In this document: one piece after another, positions 19,415-28,553 of the stretch | Layout: the number at the start of each line of letters is the position of its first letter | Position numbering within the stretch: the stretch's first letter is position 1 | Source: Rhizonema sp. PD37 | GTDB lineage: Bacteria; Cyanobacteriota; Cyanobacteriia; Cyanobacteriales; Nostocaceae | Direction of reading: 5' to 3' | Length of the DNA stretch: 47,817 bases | Assembly (NCBI GenBank): GCA_029379215.1 | Contig: JAQYWO010000030.1 | Location: 1-47,817, forward strand | The notes under the pieces: generated by a model | Told to the model about the DNA's origin: nothing | Database searches by the model: none | The model's input: the letters and a program-made list of their open reading frames with translations, nothing else | Position numbers and translations under genes: made by a program

Positions 19415-20581
19415 ATGACTCGTGTAATAGGTTTAATAAGTGGCACATCAGTAGATGGTATAGATGCAGCCTTAGTAGACATTTCAGGTACAGATTTAGA
19501 TCTGAAAATAGACTTAGTCGCTGGTAAAACATACCCCTATCCCTCTAACTTGAGAGAAGATATTATGTCCCTTTGTAGTGGGGCAACAATCTCAATGGCA
19601 GAGTTGGCAGAATTAGATGATGCGATCGCCCATGTTTTTGCCCAAGCCGCACTAGATATTCAAATGAGTGCTCAAAAGGCAACTTTGATCGGTTCCCACG
19701 GTCAAACAGTTTACCATCTACCAGCTAAAAAGGGAGTGGGCGATGTGGCGAGAACTCAATCTTCTCTCGGCTATAGCCTGCAATTAGGGCGTGGGGCTGT
19801 GATTGCTAACTTAACAGGTATGACGACTGTCAGTAACTTTCGTGTAGCAGATATTGCTGTTGGAGGTCAAGGTGCACCTTTAGTACCTCGTGTCGAGGCA
19901 GCTTTACTCAGCCATCCCCAGCAATCTAGTTGTATCCAGAACATTGGTGGTATTGGTAATGTTACTTACATGCCACCGCGTGATGACAACTGGTTGACAA
20001 ACATTCGTGCTTGGGATACAGGCCCTGGAAATAGTCTATTGGATCTGGCGGTACAGCATTTAACTGATGGTGCAAAAACCTACGACGATCAGGGTGCCTG
20101 GGCGGCAACTGGGACTCCATGCAATTCCTTAGTAGAACAATGGCTGAGGCAAGAGTACTTTCATCTTTCACCCCCTAAATCTACGGGTAGGGAATTATTT
20201 GGCGTGACTTACCTACATGAGTGTCTCAAAGACGCGGAAGCTTATCAACTGAGTTCGGCTGATATACTGGCGACGCTGACTGAACTAACGGCAGCGTCGA
20301 TTGTTCACAGTTACGTCACCTTTTTGCCAGAAATGCCAAAGCAGGTACTAGTGTGTGGCGGAGGTAGTCGCAATCTATACTTAAAAAGTCGATTACAAAT
20401 ACTGTTGACACCTGTGCCAGTCTTGACAACAGATGAAGTCGGTTTGAGTAGTGATTTTAAAGAAGCGATCGCCTTTGCAGTTTTAGCTCACTGGAGGCAG
20501 TTAGGTATTCCTGGCAACTTGCCAACAGCGACTGGGGCCCGTCAAGAAGTGCTTTTGGGAGAAATTCATACTAATTTTTAA
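19415..20581 (+). CDS. anmK: Anhydro-N-acetylmuramic acid kinase (AnmK)
   Basis: 388-residue cytoplasmic sugar kinase of the ASKHA fold that opens the anhydro bond of 1,6-anhydro-MurNAc and phosphorylates it, feeding recycled peptidoglycan sugars back to metabolism. The N-terminal signature [17 protein letters not shown], the QTVYH motif, [12 protein letters not shown], the catalytic-region [11 protein letters not shown], and the late CGGGSRN motif are all present in order. Length fits the family (about 370-390). No other murein-recycling gene adjoins it; it appears monocistronic. Confidence 0.95.
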   Translation: MTRVIGLISGTSVDGIDAALVDISGTDLDLKIDLVAGKTYPYPSNLREDIMSLCSGATISMAELAELDDAIAHVFAQAALDIQMSAQKATLIGSHGQTVYHLPAKKGVGDVARTQSSLGYSLQLGRGAVIANLTGMTTVSNFRVADIAVGGQGAPLVPRVEAALLSHPQQSSCIQNIGGIGNVTYMPPRDDNWLTNIRAWDTGPGNSLLDLAVQHLTDGAKTYDDQGAWAATGTPCNSLVEQWLRQEYFHLSPPKSTGRELFGVTYLHECLKDAEAYQLSSADILATLTELTAASIVHSYVTFLPEMPKQVLVCGGGSRNLYLKSRLQILLTPVPVLTTDEVGLSSDFKEAIAFAVLAHWRQLGIPGNLPTATGARQEVLLGEIHTNF

Positions 20582-20725
20582 GCTCATCCCACCTTTAAAA
20601 GGAGTAGGATTTCGCGTCCAAAGTCATTCATATTGTTGTTGACAAATGACGAGGGCAGAGGAGGCAAGACTGCGTAGGTTTTGCTCTTAGGTATCACCAT
20701 TCTGTGAATCTGCCGGGAGTATGAG

Positions 20726-20968
20726 TTAAGACGCTTGAGGAAATTCCATTGGTTTTAACTCCAGTCTTAGCTCTTTCAGCAACAGAAACAATAGATAAGC
20801 CGTTCTATCTGCGGAGCTAAGCTGAACAATTTCTAGCTGCTCAAACCAGTCAGCCTCTTTGCCACTTACCTTTGCCACATTTTGCAATGCTACCAAAAAC
20901 AACTCCGAGTCACCCTGAACCTTATTTACTAGACATCTTAAGATATTGTTCAACAATTCCTGCTTCAA
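20726..20968 (-). pseudogene. Small hypothetical gene, probably 5'-truncated by the TnpB element
   Basis: An 80-codon frame reading ...NNILRCLVNKVQGDSELFLVALQNVAKVSG... with coding character (helical, acidic, LLFLLLKELRLELKP). Its only start is a TTG at 20968 inside TTGAAGCAGGAA, which looks like the right end of the adjacent TnpB element rather than native sequence. The gene most likely lost its true 5' end when the element inserted. The family is not recognised. Alternatively it is a complete small gene using the TTG. Confidence 0.5.
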
Positions 20969-21060
20969 CCAGCGGAGTCGGCTCCTGACTGTCCACAGGC
21001 ATCTATTTTCGGATGGTTCCCACCCTACTACTTATATGTTCTTCTGACACTTGTGCCAAA
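20957..21060 (-). ncRNA. Predicted TnpB guide RNA (omega RNA) region
   Basis: In IS200/IS605 elements the guide RNA scaffold overlaps the 3' end of tnpB and runs to the element's right end, with the guide taken from the flanking DNA. Here the segment downstream of the tnpB stop has inverted stretches (GTAGGGTGGGAACCATCC; GGAGCCGACTCC) consistent with a folded scaffold. The call is positional; the fold was not computed. Confidence 0.35.
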
Positions 21061-22160
21061 TTTAATGCAGCATGTAAATCCCTATCCTCTATGTGGTGGC
21101 ATTCAGGATTAATACAAACAAATACTCTATCTGAGAGTTTTAAAGTATCATTTTTTTGTTTGCAGATCCGACATTGCTTGGAAGATGGATACCACCTATC
21201 AACAATATCCAGCTTTGTTCCAAATGTAGGAGCTTTATATTCTAGTTGACGGCGGAACTCATAAAATCCTAAATCACTGACGGCTCTTGATAACTTGGAG
21301 TTAGCAATCATGCCCAAAACATTTAGGTCTTCTATTATTACATGTGCATACTTCTTACATATCTTGGTTGTCGTCTTATGTAAAAAGTCAATGCGTTTGT
21401 TTGCTATTCTCTGGTGACGACGGGCTAACTTTTGGAAGTACTTCTTAGCATTATTAGAAGTAAGAATGCCCTTCTTTCGATTACCAAATTGTTTATTGCG
21501 GTTATGGTATTGAAATCTGCCTAGCTTGGATAAGGCTTCTTTATATGGCTTGGGTGCAACTAAAGTCGTGTTATCAGAGATTGTCGCGAAGGTTTTTATT
21601 CCAAGGTCAATACCTACGGGTTCTACTACTTCATGCATAATTGGAGGTATACGCTCTGCGTTTACACAAAACGAAACATACCAACCGTCCGCTTGTTTTG
21701 AAATAGTAAAGGTTTGACTTACATAACTCTCCTTAAGTTTTTCCTGTAATCTGAAAGTACCTAGGGCTGGTAATTTAATTTTCTTTCCAGCAGATACTAA
21801 ACTTAAGCCATTACAGTTATACACTGTAAAACTCTGCCCGTCTTTTTTAGTTTTGAAAGTTGGAGCCTTAGAAATCCCTTGACGCCATCTAATAAATGCT
21901 TGTTTTAAATTTTGAAAAGCTGATTGGTAAACTGTTGAACTTAAATTTAAAGTCCATTGGTATTCGGGTCTATTTTTGGTAATATTCGTAAAGCATTTTT
22001 TGATTTCCTTGATTCTTTTGGAGTCAGAAGCTTTAACATCTATTGATTGCCAAAAGAGGTTTAACCCATAGTTATAGACAAAACGAGAAAAGCCTGCATG
22101 TTGTGCCATTAAGCTTGACTCAAACTTATTTAATTTAAGTTTTCGCTTAATTGCGAACAT
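21003..22160 (-). CDS. tnpB: RNA-guided endonuclease TnpB (IS200/IS605 OrfB)
   Basis: 385 residues, full length for the family. The RuvC catalytic acids are present: Asp185 in GIDLGIK, Glu278 in IIEDLN, and the DRDLHAALN motif at 359-367. The zinc ribbon has Cys330 and Cys333 (CRIC) and Cys349 and Cys354 (CINPEC). The N-terminal helical wedge and Arg/Lys-rich stretch are typical. TnpB cuts DNA at sites matching a guide RNA from the element's right end, maintaining the element at its locus. No frameshift or stop is seen, so it may be active. Confidence 0.93.
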   Translation of the reverse strand: MFAIKRKLKLNKFESSLMAQHAGFSRFVYNYGLNLFWQSIDVKASDSKRIKEIKKCFTNITKNRPEYQWTLNLSSTVYQSAFQNLKQAFIRWRQGISKAPTFKTKKDGQSFTVYNCNGLSLVSAGKKIKLPALGTFRLQEKLKESYVSQTFTISKQADGWYVSFCVNAERIPPIMHEVVEPVGIDLGIKTFATISDNTTLVAPKPYKEALSKLGRFQYHNRNKQFGNRKKGILTSNNAKKYFQKLARRHQRIANKRIDFLHKTTTKICKKYAHVIIEDLNVLGMIANSKLSRAVSDLGFYEFRRQLEYKAPTFGTKLDIVDRWYPSSKQCRICKQKNDTLKLSDRVFVCINPECHHIEDRDLHAALNLAQVSEEHISSRVGTIRK

Positions 22161-22320
22161 TACACACCTCTTAAAGAGCTACACTTATTGTAACCAATTG
22201 ACTCCTAAAAAATGAGGCTTCCCCAACGTAGACGAGACAAAAAGGGGTCAAATTGGAGCCTTTTTCTATCAATCTGTACACTCAACGATAAATCGTGGGG
22301 CTTTAAGGCTGCCCCATTTT

Positions 22321-22363
22321 TTCGCAAAGTCTGCCGGGGGATCTTCCCAAGAGCGAGCTTTGC
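22321..22363. repeat. Second copy of the 33-bp palindromic repeat segment
   Basis: Bases 22331-22363 are identical to 10128-10160, starting CTGCCGGGGG and ending GAGCTTTGC. It lies directly before the decayed ribbon-helix-helix gene and may have contributed to its loss. Confidence 0.75.
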
Positions 22364-22396
22364 ACGGATACATCGGTAACGCAATTTTGGTTATAT

Positions 22397-22573
22397 TTAT
22401 GGGAAGATACAATTTTATTTGTCAGAGTTTCTGAACAATAGAGAGAAATTATCGACCAATATTGTGCAGTTGTCGATAGAACCCAGTCTGATATCATTCG
22501 TAAATTCATTCTGTCATTAGAAAATAAATCTCAAAAGTCAGCAAGTTCAATAATGTCAAACAATGTTCAGTAA
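22397..22573 (+). pseudogene. Decayed ribbon-helix-helix (CopG-like) regulator
   Basis: In-frame translation reads LWEDTILFVRVSEQ, then a TAG at 22439-22441, then REIIDQYCAVVDRTQSDIIR and KFILSLEN. The second part is a recognisable helix-turn-helix of the CopG/ribbon-helix-helix type. The TAG stands where a Gln codon (CAG) would fit. The N-terminus is cut off by repeat DNA at 22331-22363. It was probably an antitoxin or autoregulator; no partner gene remains nearby. Confidence 0.5.
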
Positions 22574-22678
22574 ATTAAGCACTAAGAATTAACTCCTAAC
22601 GATAAGGATATTAAGGTAACAATGTCTTAAGAATCTCCGTAGCCGTCTTATGTGGATAGTCTCAAAAACAACAATATC

Positions 22679-22987
22679 TTAGCTAAGTGGAGGAGTCTCG
22701 TTGCTATCTGATTCGACAAGTGCATTTTCTTTCACCCGGCGAATCGGTAAATTAGCAATTAAAGCTGTTGTGCGTTGGTTGCTTTCCAACGAAAACTCCA
22801 AGCCGTCAACCTCTACTTCCACGTAGCGACAGACAATTTCTAGGATTTCTTGCCGCATCTTTTCTAATGCCTGAGGACTTAAGTCAGCGCGATCATGGGC
22901 AATCACTAATTGCAGACGACGTTTCACCTTTTGGCGGCTGGTGTCTACAGTACGAGAAAAAAGTCTGTCTAGAATTTCAAGAATCAT
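22679..22987 (-). CDS. minE: Cell division topological specificity factor MinE
   Basis: 102-residue partner of MinD. It stimulates MinD ATPase and drives Min oscillation so that FtsZ rings form at midcell. The N-terminal membrane-binding and anti-MinCD segment ([12 protein letters not shown]) is followed by [19 protein letters not shown], the conserved MinE core. The C-terminal topological-specificity domain runs to about residue 85, then a short acidic tail. It is the last gene of a minC-minD-minE operon, 30 bases after minD. Confidence 0.95.
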   Translation of the reverse strand: MILEILDRLFSRTVDTSRQKVKRRLQLVIAHDRADLSPQALEKMRQEILEIVCRYVEVEVDGLEFSLESNQRTTALIANLPIRRVKENALVESDSNETPPLS

Positions 22988-23017
22988 AGCTACGGGGACG
23001 CTTGATGAGATGAAAAG

Positions 23018-23827
23018 TTAAATAATCTTTGTCCACAACAACCTTCGGAGACGAGAGAAGATATTTTCGTTATTAGATTGATCTAACGTCAGAAATTCGA
23101 CTGTTTCTCCTTCTAATCTACGAGCAATATTATCAATAGCTGTAGAGGCTAAAGAGGGACTCTCGGCTAATACTAAAGGTTCGCCGCGATTTGTCGAAAC
23201 AATAACCCGCTCATCGTCGGGGATAACCCCTATCAAGGGAATTGCAAGAAGCTCCTGAACATCTTGTACAGACATCATATCATTTGCCTGTACCATTGCA
23301 GGTCTGATTCGGTTAACAATTAGATGAATCTGCTTAATGCCTTGTGCTTCTAATAACCCAACGACGCGATCGGCATCACGAACCGAGGCAATTTCTGGTG
23401 TAGTCACAATTAAGGCTTCTTTAGCTGGGGCGATCGCATTTTTAAACCCCATTTCAATTCCTGCTGGGCTATCAAGCAATACGTACTGATACTTTTGTGC
23501 CAGTGCATTCACCAATAACTTCATCTGATCAGGATTGACGGCGTCTTTGGTACGATTTTGTGTTGCTGGTAAAAGCACTAGATTGGGTTGACGCTTATCT
23601 TTCACCAAAGCTTGCTCTAAGCGACACTCCCTAGACAAGACTTCGACTGCGGTATAAACAATGCGATTTTCCAACCCTAGCAGCAGATCCAAATTTCTCA
23701 AACCAAAATCCGCATCAACTAAAGCAACTTGACGTCCCTTTTTGGCTAAAGCCATACCCAAATTTGCTGTAACTGTGGTTTTACCCACTCCTCCTTTGCC
23801 GGAGGTAACGACAATAATGCGAGTCAT
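23018..23827 (-). CDS. minD: Septum-site determining ATPase MinD
   Basis: 269 residues from the ATG giving MTRIIVVTSGKGGVGKTT. A start six codons upstream (23845) is less likely because it puts residues before the conserved first beta strand. The deviant Walker A KGGVGKTT, switch I (DADFGLRNLD), and the DSPAGIE switch II motif are intact. The C-terminus carries the amphipathic membrane helix (NIFSRLRRLLW). It recruits MinC to the membrane and responds to MinE. It lies between minC (50 bases upstream) and minE. Confidence 0.96.
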   Translation of the reverse strand: MTRIIVVTSGKGGVGKTTVTANLGMALAKKGRQVALVDADFGLRNLDLLLGLENRIVYTAVEVLSRECRLEQALVKDKRQPNLVLLPATQNRTKDAVNPDQMKLLVNALAQKYQYVLLDSPAGIEMGFKNAIAPAKEALIVTTPEIASVRDADRVVGLLEAQGIKQIHLIVNRIRPAMVQANDMMSVQDVQELLAIPLIGVIPDDERVIVSTNRGEPLVLAESPSLASTAIDNIARRLEGETVEFLTLDQSNNENIFSRLRRLLWTKII

Positions 23828-23877
23828 GATAGAAACGCGTCTCAATTAAGGATTAGAAAATTTAAAACTATAAAGTT

Positions 23878-24867
23878 TTATTGCTCTTGATTCACTTTAT
23901 TAAATAGTGATCGGGAAAAATCCATTGCTTTGGTAATGCGGATTCCTTGTGGCGTTATATGTGCCACTTCCGGATAAAACTGCATCGGCAACTTTTCTGG
24001 CGCTCTGGCGACAGCATCTGCGATTCGCAACTGGGTTGGTTCCATTTGCAAAGCCATAATCAGACACTCCTGGTTTCCAGAAGCACCAGCATGAGCAATT
24101 CCACGTAGACGACCCCAAACCAGAATATCTCCATCTGCAACTACAATACCACCAGGATTCAAATCTCCCAAGACAATTACAGTACCAGGATGGCGAATTT
24201 CCACTCCTGAACGCACTGTCATATTGAGATAGAGGGCTTCTGCTAAAGGTGGTTTAGCAGCTTTTGGTTCTGAGAACAGGGAAGTTTCTGGCTGTAGCTG
24301 TTCTACAGAATAACCCGAACTGGCAGCGGCGATCGCAGTTTGACGACGACAAGTAGAAACAGATTTCATTTGGATTTGGGCGTCACTTAGAGTTTCCGCA
24401 AGTTCCTGCAATTGTCTGCCATCGAGTAATCGGTCTTGTGCTACAAGATGTAATACCGTATTTGATGAAAAAAAGCGCTCTCTACCCACCAACCGGAACT
24501 TTACCTGTTGCCAAATTTCCGACCAACCGTATTCTGAGGTTGGGACTTGAGATTCTGTGGGTAAAATTAGTAATAGTTTTTCTCCCTCACTTTTCAACTG
24601 GACTTGGATATTATGATTCACCGCTATTTCTGGTAACGGTGACTCCCTTGAATCGACATTGGCTTTCTCTGATGACTCTACATCCACAACCTGAGAACTT
24701 GATAAATACTGGAGAACAGAATCTACCTCTGCTTCAGGCAGCACAGAATTTTCGTCTGTATTGGAAATAGGAGAATCTGTCTCCAGATCTGAGAGAACAG
24801 AGATTAACTCCAGATCTGAAACAGCTTTTTTTGACTCTAAATTGGGGATGGTAGAATCAGAACTCAT
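23878..24867 (-). CDS. minC: Septum site-determining protein MinC with long acidic N-terminus
   Basis: 329 residues from the first ATG (MSSDSTIPNL); the longer frame would begin at a TTG three codons earlier. The C-terminal MinC domain is clear (SGVEIRHPGTVIVLGDLNPG ... GGIVVADGDILVWGRLRGIAHAG), a right-handed beta-helix that binds MinD. The middle part fits the FtsZ-inhibiting N-domain. The first 85 residues are an unusual acidic, Ser/Asp/Glu-rich low-complexity tail with repeated SDLE/NSVL/DSVL-like units, making it longer than typical bacterial MinC (about 230). It heads the min operon. Confidence 0.93.
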   Translation of the reverse strand: MSSDSTIPNLESKKAVSDLELISVLSDLETDSPISNTDENSVLPEAEVDSVLQYLSSSQVVDVESSEKANVDSRESPLPEIAVNHNIQVQLKSEGEKLLLILPTESQVPTSEYGWSEIWQQVKFRLVGRERFFSSNTVLHLVAQDRLLDGRQLQELAETLSDAQIQMKSVSTCRRQTAIAAASSGYSVEQLQPETSLFSEPKAAKPPLAEALYLNMTVRSGVEIRHPGTVIVLGDLNPGGIVVADGDILVWGRLRGIAHAGASGNQECLIMALQMEPTQLRIADAVARAPEKLPMQFYPEVAHITPQGIRITKAMDFSRSLFNKVNQEQ

Positions 24868-25060
24868 GTAACACAACGACTACGATAGAAACCGACGAGC
24901 AACTATTTATATTAGTAACATTATGCAACGACAATCTTTAAAGTTGGAAATCTTCACTCTCAGAATGAGACAACAGACGTGAGTCATTTTTCAGCATCTC
25001 CCACGCCCGACTCCCTCTTCCTTTTTTCAGGAATGCAAAGAGTGCAATTAGTTTTACTTT

Positions 25061-26395
25061 TTACTCAGCATTCTTTACGTCACACATACGTGTATAAACT
25101 GTTGCTAAAGCATCAGCATCACCGACGTTACCTGGAAATAAAACTACTGGTAAATTAGGATACTGGGGATGTGTTGGGGAAGTAATGACTATGGAACAAC
25201 CAGCTAAAATTTGACCGAGTAAACGTGCGGAAGTTAATGCCAACCCAGTACTCAAAACATCGTTTGAGGTAATACCACCCTTACTAATTAAAAAGCCGAT
25301 ATCAGATGGCAACCCTTGAACAATATTCATTAACAAACTTGAAACCCTGACTCCAAATTCCAACCGTATTTCGGCAGTCTCAAAAGTCAGTTCTTGGCGG
25401 CTGGTATAAACTACTGGTGTTTTAAGAGAGGTGTGTGCTGCGTAGACTCTTTCGTTAACCTCTCTCAACAGTGTTGCGAATTGATTTGCGTTATCTCCAA
25501 CTAACGGCGCTACATCCACTTCAATCCCCACCGTACCTTCTGCTTGCAATAAAACTTCAAGTTGCTGAGTCGTCTTTTTGACATGGGAACCCACGATGAC
25601 GGCACCGGGTTTACCTCCACGCACGTACTGTGACATTTTTTCAGGAGCGATCGGTTGCGGAGGTAATGCGGCTAAAGCTGTTAAGATGCTGGCTGCACTG
25701 CGAAACAGAAAGCGTTTTCCCAGACTCGCTGCTTTTAACACATCTTGGGCAAAGCGGTTAAGATCAGCTTGAGTTTCACCATCTACGACTGCACACTGGT
25801 TACCGCTAAGTTGTATTAAGCGATCCAAACTACCTGCGCGAATATCGGTAAGTAAAAATCTTTCGACAGACTCGGCACAGATAAGTCCTTCAGTTTTTTC
25901 TTCTACATACTTGGGCAAGTAACTATGATTGTAGGCAAAAACAGAATCACGAGCGAACTCAGTTTCATGTACTGGAGTTGAGACATCATCAACGATTACG
26001 TAATGTATGCTATCGCGGCTAACACGTCCACCTTCAAAAAATGCTGGTACGAGAAAATGAGCATCAAATGGGCCGAGTTCTTGTGCAATGACATCAGTTT
26101 CAATGGGATAATGTCCCCGTAAAGTTGAATCAGAACGACTAACAACAAGAAAATCGTGAATTTTTTCAGCTTCTAACGCCACTTTTAGATTATGGCAAAC
26201 TTCTCTAGTAACAGATGCTGCTAAATCCGGAGGGAGTGCTCTTGTATTCGTGAGTACAAAGAATATGGGTGATTCATCTTGCAAACCCAAGCGTAAGGTA
26301 TCTACATCCCACCGCATCAGCAGCAAGCAACTATGGACTGTTTGAGAACCTGTTGGATCATCATCCAGGACGATTATTTTTGGTTTTGTAGTCAT
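25061..26395 (-). CDS. Four-carbon acid sugar kinase family protein (DUF1537)
   Basis: 444 residues from the ATG giving MTTKPKIIVLDDDPTGSQTV; the longer frame from 26443 would overlap the upstream gene. The N-terminal DDDPTGSQ motif and TNTRALPP are typical of DUF1537 (OtnK/DtnK type), which phosphorylates four-carbon sugar acids such as erythronate. The C-terminal nucleotide-binding segment has SKGGITSNDVL and FPGNVGDADALATVY. No otn-type dehydrogenase or aldolase adjoins it, so the true substrate is open. It starts four bases after the preceding membrane-protein gene ends, implying co-translation. Confidence 0.88.
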   Translation of the reverse strand: MTTKPKIIVLDDDPTGSQTVHSCLLLMRWDVDTLRLGLQDESPIFFVLTNTRALPPDLAASVTREVCHNLKVALEAEKIHDFLVVSRSDSTLRGHYPIETDVIAQELGPFDAHFLVPAFFEGGRVSRDSIHYVIVDDVSTPVHETEFARDSVFAYNHSYLPKYVEEKTEGLICAESVERFLLTDIRAGSLDRLIQLSGNQCAVVDGETQADLNRFAQDVLKAASLGKRFLFRSAASILTALAALPPQPIAPEKMSQYVRGGKPGAVIVGSHVKKTTQQLEVLLQAEGTVGIEVDVAPLVGDNANQFATLLREVNERVYAAHTSLKTPVVYTSRQELTFETAEIRLEFGVRVSSLLMNIVQGLPSDIGFLISKGGITSNDVLSTGLALTSARLLGQILAGCSIVITSPTHPQYPNLPVVLFPGNVGDADALATVYTRMCDVKNAE

Positions 26396-26399
26396 TTGA

Positions 26400-27053
26400 T
26401 TAAAGGCGCGATTGTAATTTTCCGATCTCTGCTTCCACTGCAAAGGCTATCTGCAATGATTGATTCAAGAGTTGAGCATACTCACCAGCGCGATCGCTCA
26501 CTTGCAAAGTTTGCAAATTTGTCAAATTATTGGCAATTATGTCTTGGTTATTAACTTGCGACTTTTTATTATCTCGCAAAATTCGTTCTGTTTTCAAAGC
26601 TTGAACTAAATCTTCTCTAACAAGTTGCAAAGCCGCGACAACCTTCTCTCTGTCATTTATACTATTTTCAGCCGCTTGCTGGTCGTGAATATCTATCTCC
26701 TTGATAACTCCATGATATTTCTCGACTTCATGCAAAAGAGTTTTTAGCGTCTTGGGGAAAGTCAAACGCTGCCAAAGCGATCGCCCAGCTACCACCGCAA
26801 CTAGGACTACAATGAATAAAATGATTCCCACCGTTGGAGAGGAACCCATTGTTGGCAGAATAATAAACGCATAAGCAACCCCGACAATGATTGCGGTTAC
26901 GACAAACACCACCAGTAACTCCCCACGCAAAAACTTCATTCGCTGCTGGCGATTTTTCATCATAGAAGTTTGAGAGACTCGCTCTGGCTTGAATCCAGTT
27001 AAGCGTCTCAGTTCTCCCTTAGTAATTTCCAAGCCTATCAAATCCGGCTGCAC
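26400..27053 (-). CDS. Two-TM coiled-coil hypothetical protein
   Basis: 217 residues, not matched to a named family. Two hydrophobic segments (about 45-68, LLVVFVVTAIIVGVAYAFII; 75-92, GIILFIVVLVAVVAG) form a hairpin anchor. The C-terminal 120 residues look helical and coiled-coil prone (LLHEVEKYHGVIKEIDIHDQ ... LQLVREDLVQALKTERIL). It is probably an inner-membrane protein with a cytoplasmic coil. An alternative start is MMKNRQQRMKF at residues 31-32. It is tightly coupled to the downstream DUF1537 kinase. Confidence 0.8.
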   Translation of the reverse strand: MQPDLIGLEITKGELRRLTGFKPERVSQTSMMKNRQQRMKFLRGELLVVFVVTAIIVGVAYAFIILPTMGSSPTVGIILFIVVLVAVVAGRSLWQRLTFPKTLKTLLHEVEKYHGVIKEIDIHDQQAAENSINDREKVVAALQLVREDLVQALKTERILRDNKKSQVNNQDIIANNLTNLQTLQVSDRAGEYAQLLNQSLQIAFAVEAEIGKLQSRL

Positions 27054-27718
27054 AGGTATAGACTCTCATTCAAGGGCTTGCGTATCTATAGTATTTTATA
27101 TAAAAGCAGACAAATTTACAGCGGAAGTCAACAAAAACTTGCAATTGCAGTTCTTTGCGTTACTTTACTCACCGGAGAATAATCACTTCCACAGCATCCC
27201 CTGCGTGAAAAGGTAAGTCTCGCAGTATGGGGATCGCCTGCCTGAAAGATAACCTGCCACAATCGAAGAGAAAGTTGAGTTGCTGATTGGTTGACTATAG
27301 CAATCTGATTAATAGATGTGGAGAATCACCAAGACGCAAACATAAGAGTTTCATAAAACATGTATCATGACAATAGTGTGTTTGTGTTATTTTAATAACT
27401 TTTGTGCTAAAAATGACTCAATTGGGACATAAATAGCATAAACTATGCTATTATGATAGTATTTATAGTGTTAGTGTTAAGTCCTCTTGTAAATCCAGTA
27501 CACTCAAAGATTATCTAAGAGTGTATGTGGGGTAATTTTACAAAAATGCAAATAATTAAAAATTTGGTACAGTCTACTCAAGCTACCAAAGTTCATGTTC
27601 TGAGGCATTTTCGTTCGTTAGAGAGGAGGAAAGTAAACTTGCCTCACAGTGTAGACTAAGTCAAAGTTTAGCGATCGCAATTTTTCCAACTAAATAAACA
27701 AAAAGCTCATCCAAACTT
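27054..27718. other. Intergenic region upstream of the FAS1 pseudogene
   Basis: 665 bases with no credible gene. At 27432-27452 there is a perfect inverted repeat AATAGCATA-AAC-TATGCTATT, possibly an operator or small hairpin. GAGAGGAGGAAAG near 27621 looks like a ribosome-binding site but is not followed by a start codon at usable distance. Confidence 0.4.
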
Positions 27719-28294
27719 ATGCACAAGCAAAATTCTCTAAATACCAGAAATTGGTTAACAAAGTTCGCTTGATTTGTAGGAATTGCAGGTGTCAGTACCC
27801 TGATCAGTTTTCCTGTCTTAGCTAAATACTTTCCACGCTATGCTCTTTTTCAATCTTCTGCTTATAGCAACTATCCTTATCGTACCTCAGACAACAACAT
27901 TGCTAGTACTCTCAGCGGGGATAGTAAATTTGCTAATCTGGCTGAGGAATTGAAACAAGCGCATCTTATGGAAAGTCTGAAAAAACCAGGTAAATTTACA
28001 ATTTTTGCCCCAACCAATACTGCCTTCAACACTTTATCTAAAGATACCTTCAAGCGATACAGCGAATCAAACAATCGGCTGAGAGTACTGAAATATCATA
28101 TTGTCGCAGGTGAAGTTACCAAACAGGATGTGGATAGAGGAACGGTTGCAACTGTTGAAGGGACTCCAGTGAGAATAACTGCCGATCAAGATACAGTGAA
28201 GTTAAATGATGCGATCGCTCAGCATCCCTCAATCGTGACAAAGAATGGTGTCATTATTGAAATTGATAAAGTACTTCTACCTTCTGGGTTTTAG
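27719..28294 (+). pseudogene. Secreted fasciclin (FAS1) domain protein with a stop in the signal peptide
   Basis: The full frame starts at ATG 27719 (MHKQNSLNTRNWLTKFA), hits TGA at 27770-27772, and continues in frame as FVGIAGVSTLISFPVLA, a normal signal-peptide core. A complete FAS1 domain follows, with the H1 motif (GKFTIFAPTNTAFNTL) and the H2-like LKYHIVAGEV. Length without the stop is 191 residues, usual for single-FAS1 cyanobacterial proteins. GGA (Gly) to TGA is the simplest change. The first usable starts after the stop (TTG 27950, ATG 27968) would make a protein without export signal. FAS1 proteins act in adhesion outside the cell. Confidence 0.75.
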
Positions 28295-28458
28295 AGCAAA
28301 AAAAATAGTAAGGATTCAGGAGTTAAAATAGTTACTAAATCAGGATAATATTTCATGAAATGAATATATTAACAATGATATATTCTTGATCAATTCTGAT
28401 TTCTGACCGGAGGCGGAGCATCTCTAGTTCCGCTCCTGTATACTGAATTCTTACAAAT

Positions 28459-28483
28459 AAAAAACCCAGAAACCCGGTTTTTA
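28459..28483. terminator. Inverted repeat with T-run
   Basis: AAAAACC and GGTTTTT arms surround CAGAAACCC, giving a small hairpin ending in a T-run on the + strand. It lies 165 bases after the FAS1 relic. The motif resembles a dispersed cyanobacterial repeat, so terminator function is uncertain. Confidence 0.35.
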
Positions 28484-28553
28484 ACAAAAGTCGAGTCTCT
28501 TGTATTTTTATATCATTTTTGGATAATCACTTTTCTAGCTATTATCTCTTGAA

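Larger units (their letters stand above)
20957..22200 (-). mobile_element. IS200/IS605-type element carrying tnpB only
   Basis: Solitary tnpB with no tnpA transposase nearby, the arrangement of IS1341-like elements that move only with TnpA supplied elsewhere. The right boundary is inferred from GGTTGAAGCAGGAA near 20957-20970, after which the sequence becomes the small host-like frame. The left boundary lies within about 40 bases upstream of the tnpB start and cannot be fixed from one copy. Confidence 0.6.

Noticed and set aside
22303..22509. 68-residue minus-strand frame near the 33-bp repeat
   Set aside because: The plus strand here encodes the recognisable ribbon-helix-helix relic; the minus frame is its shadow.
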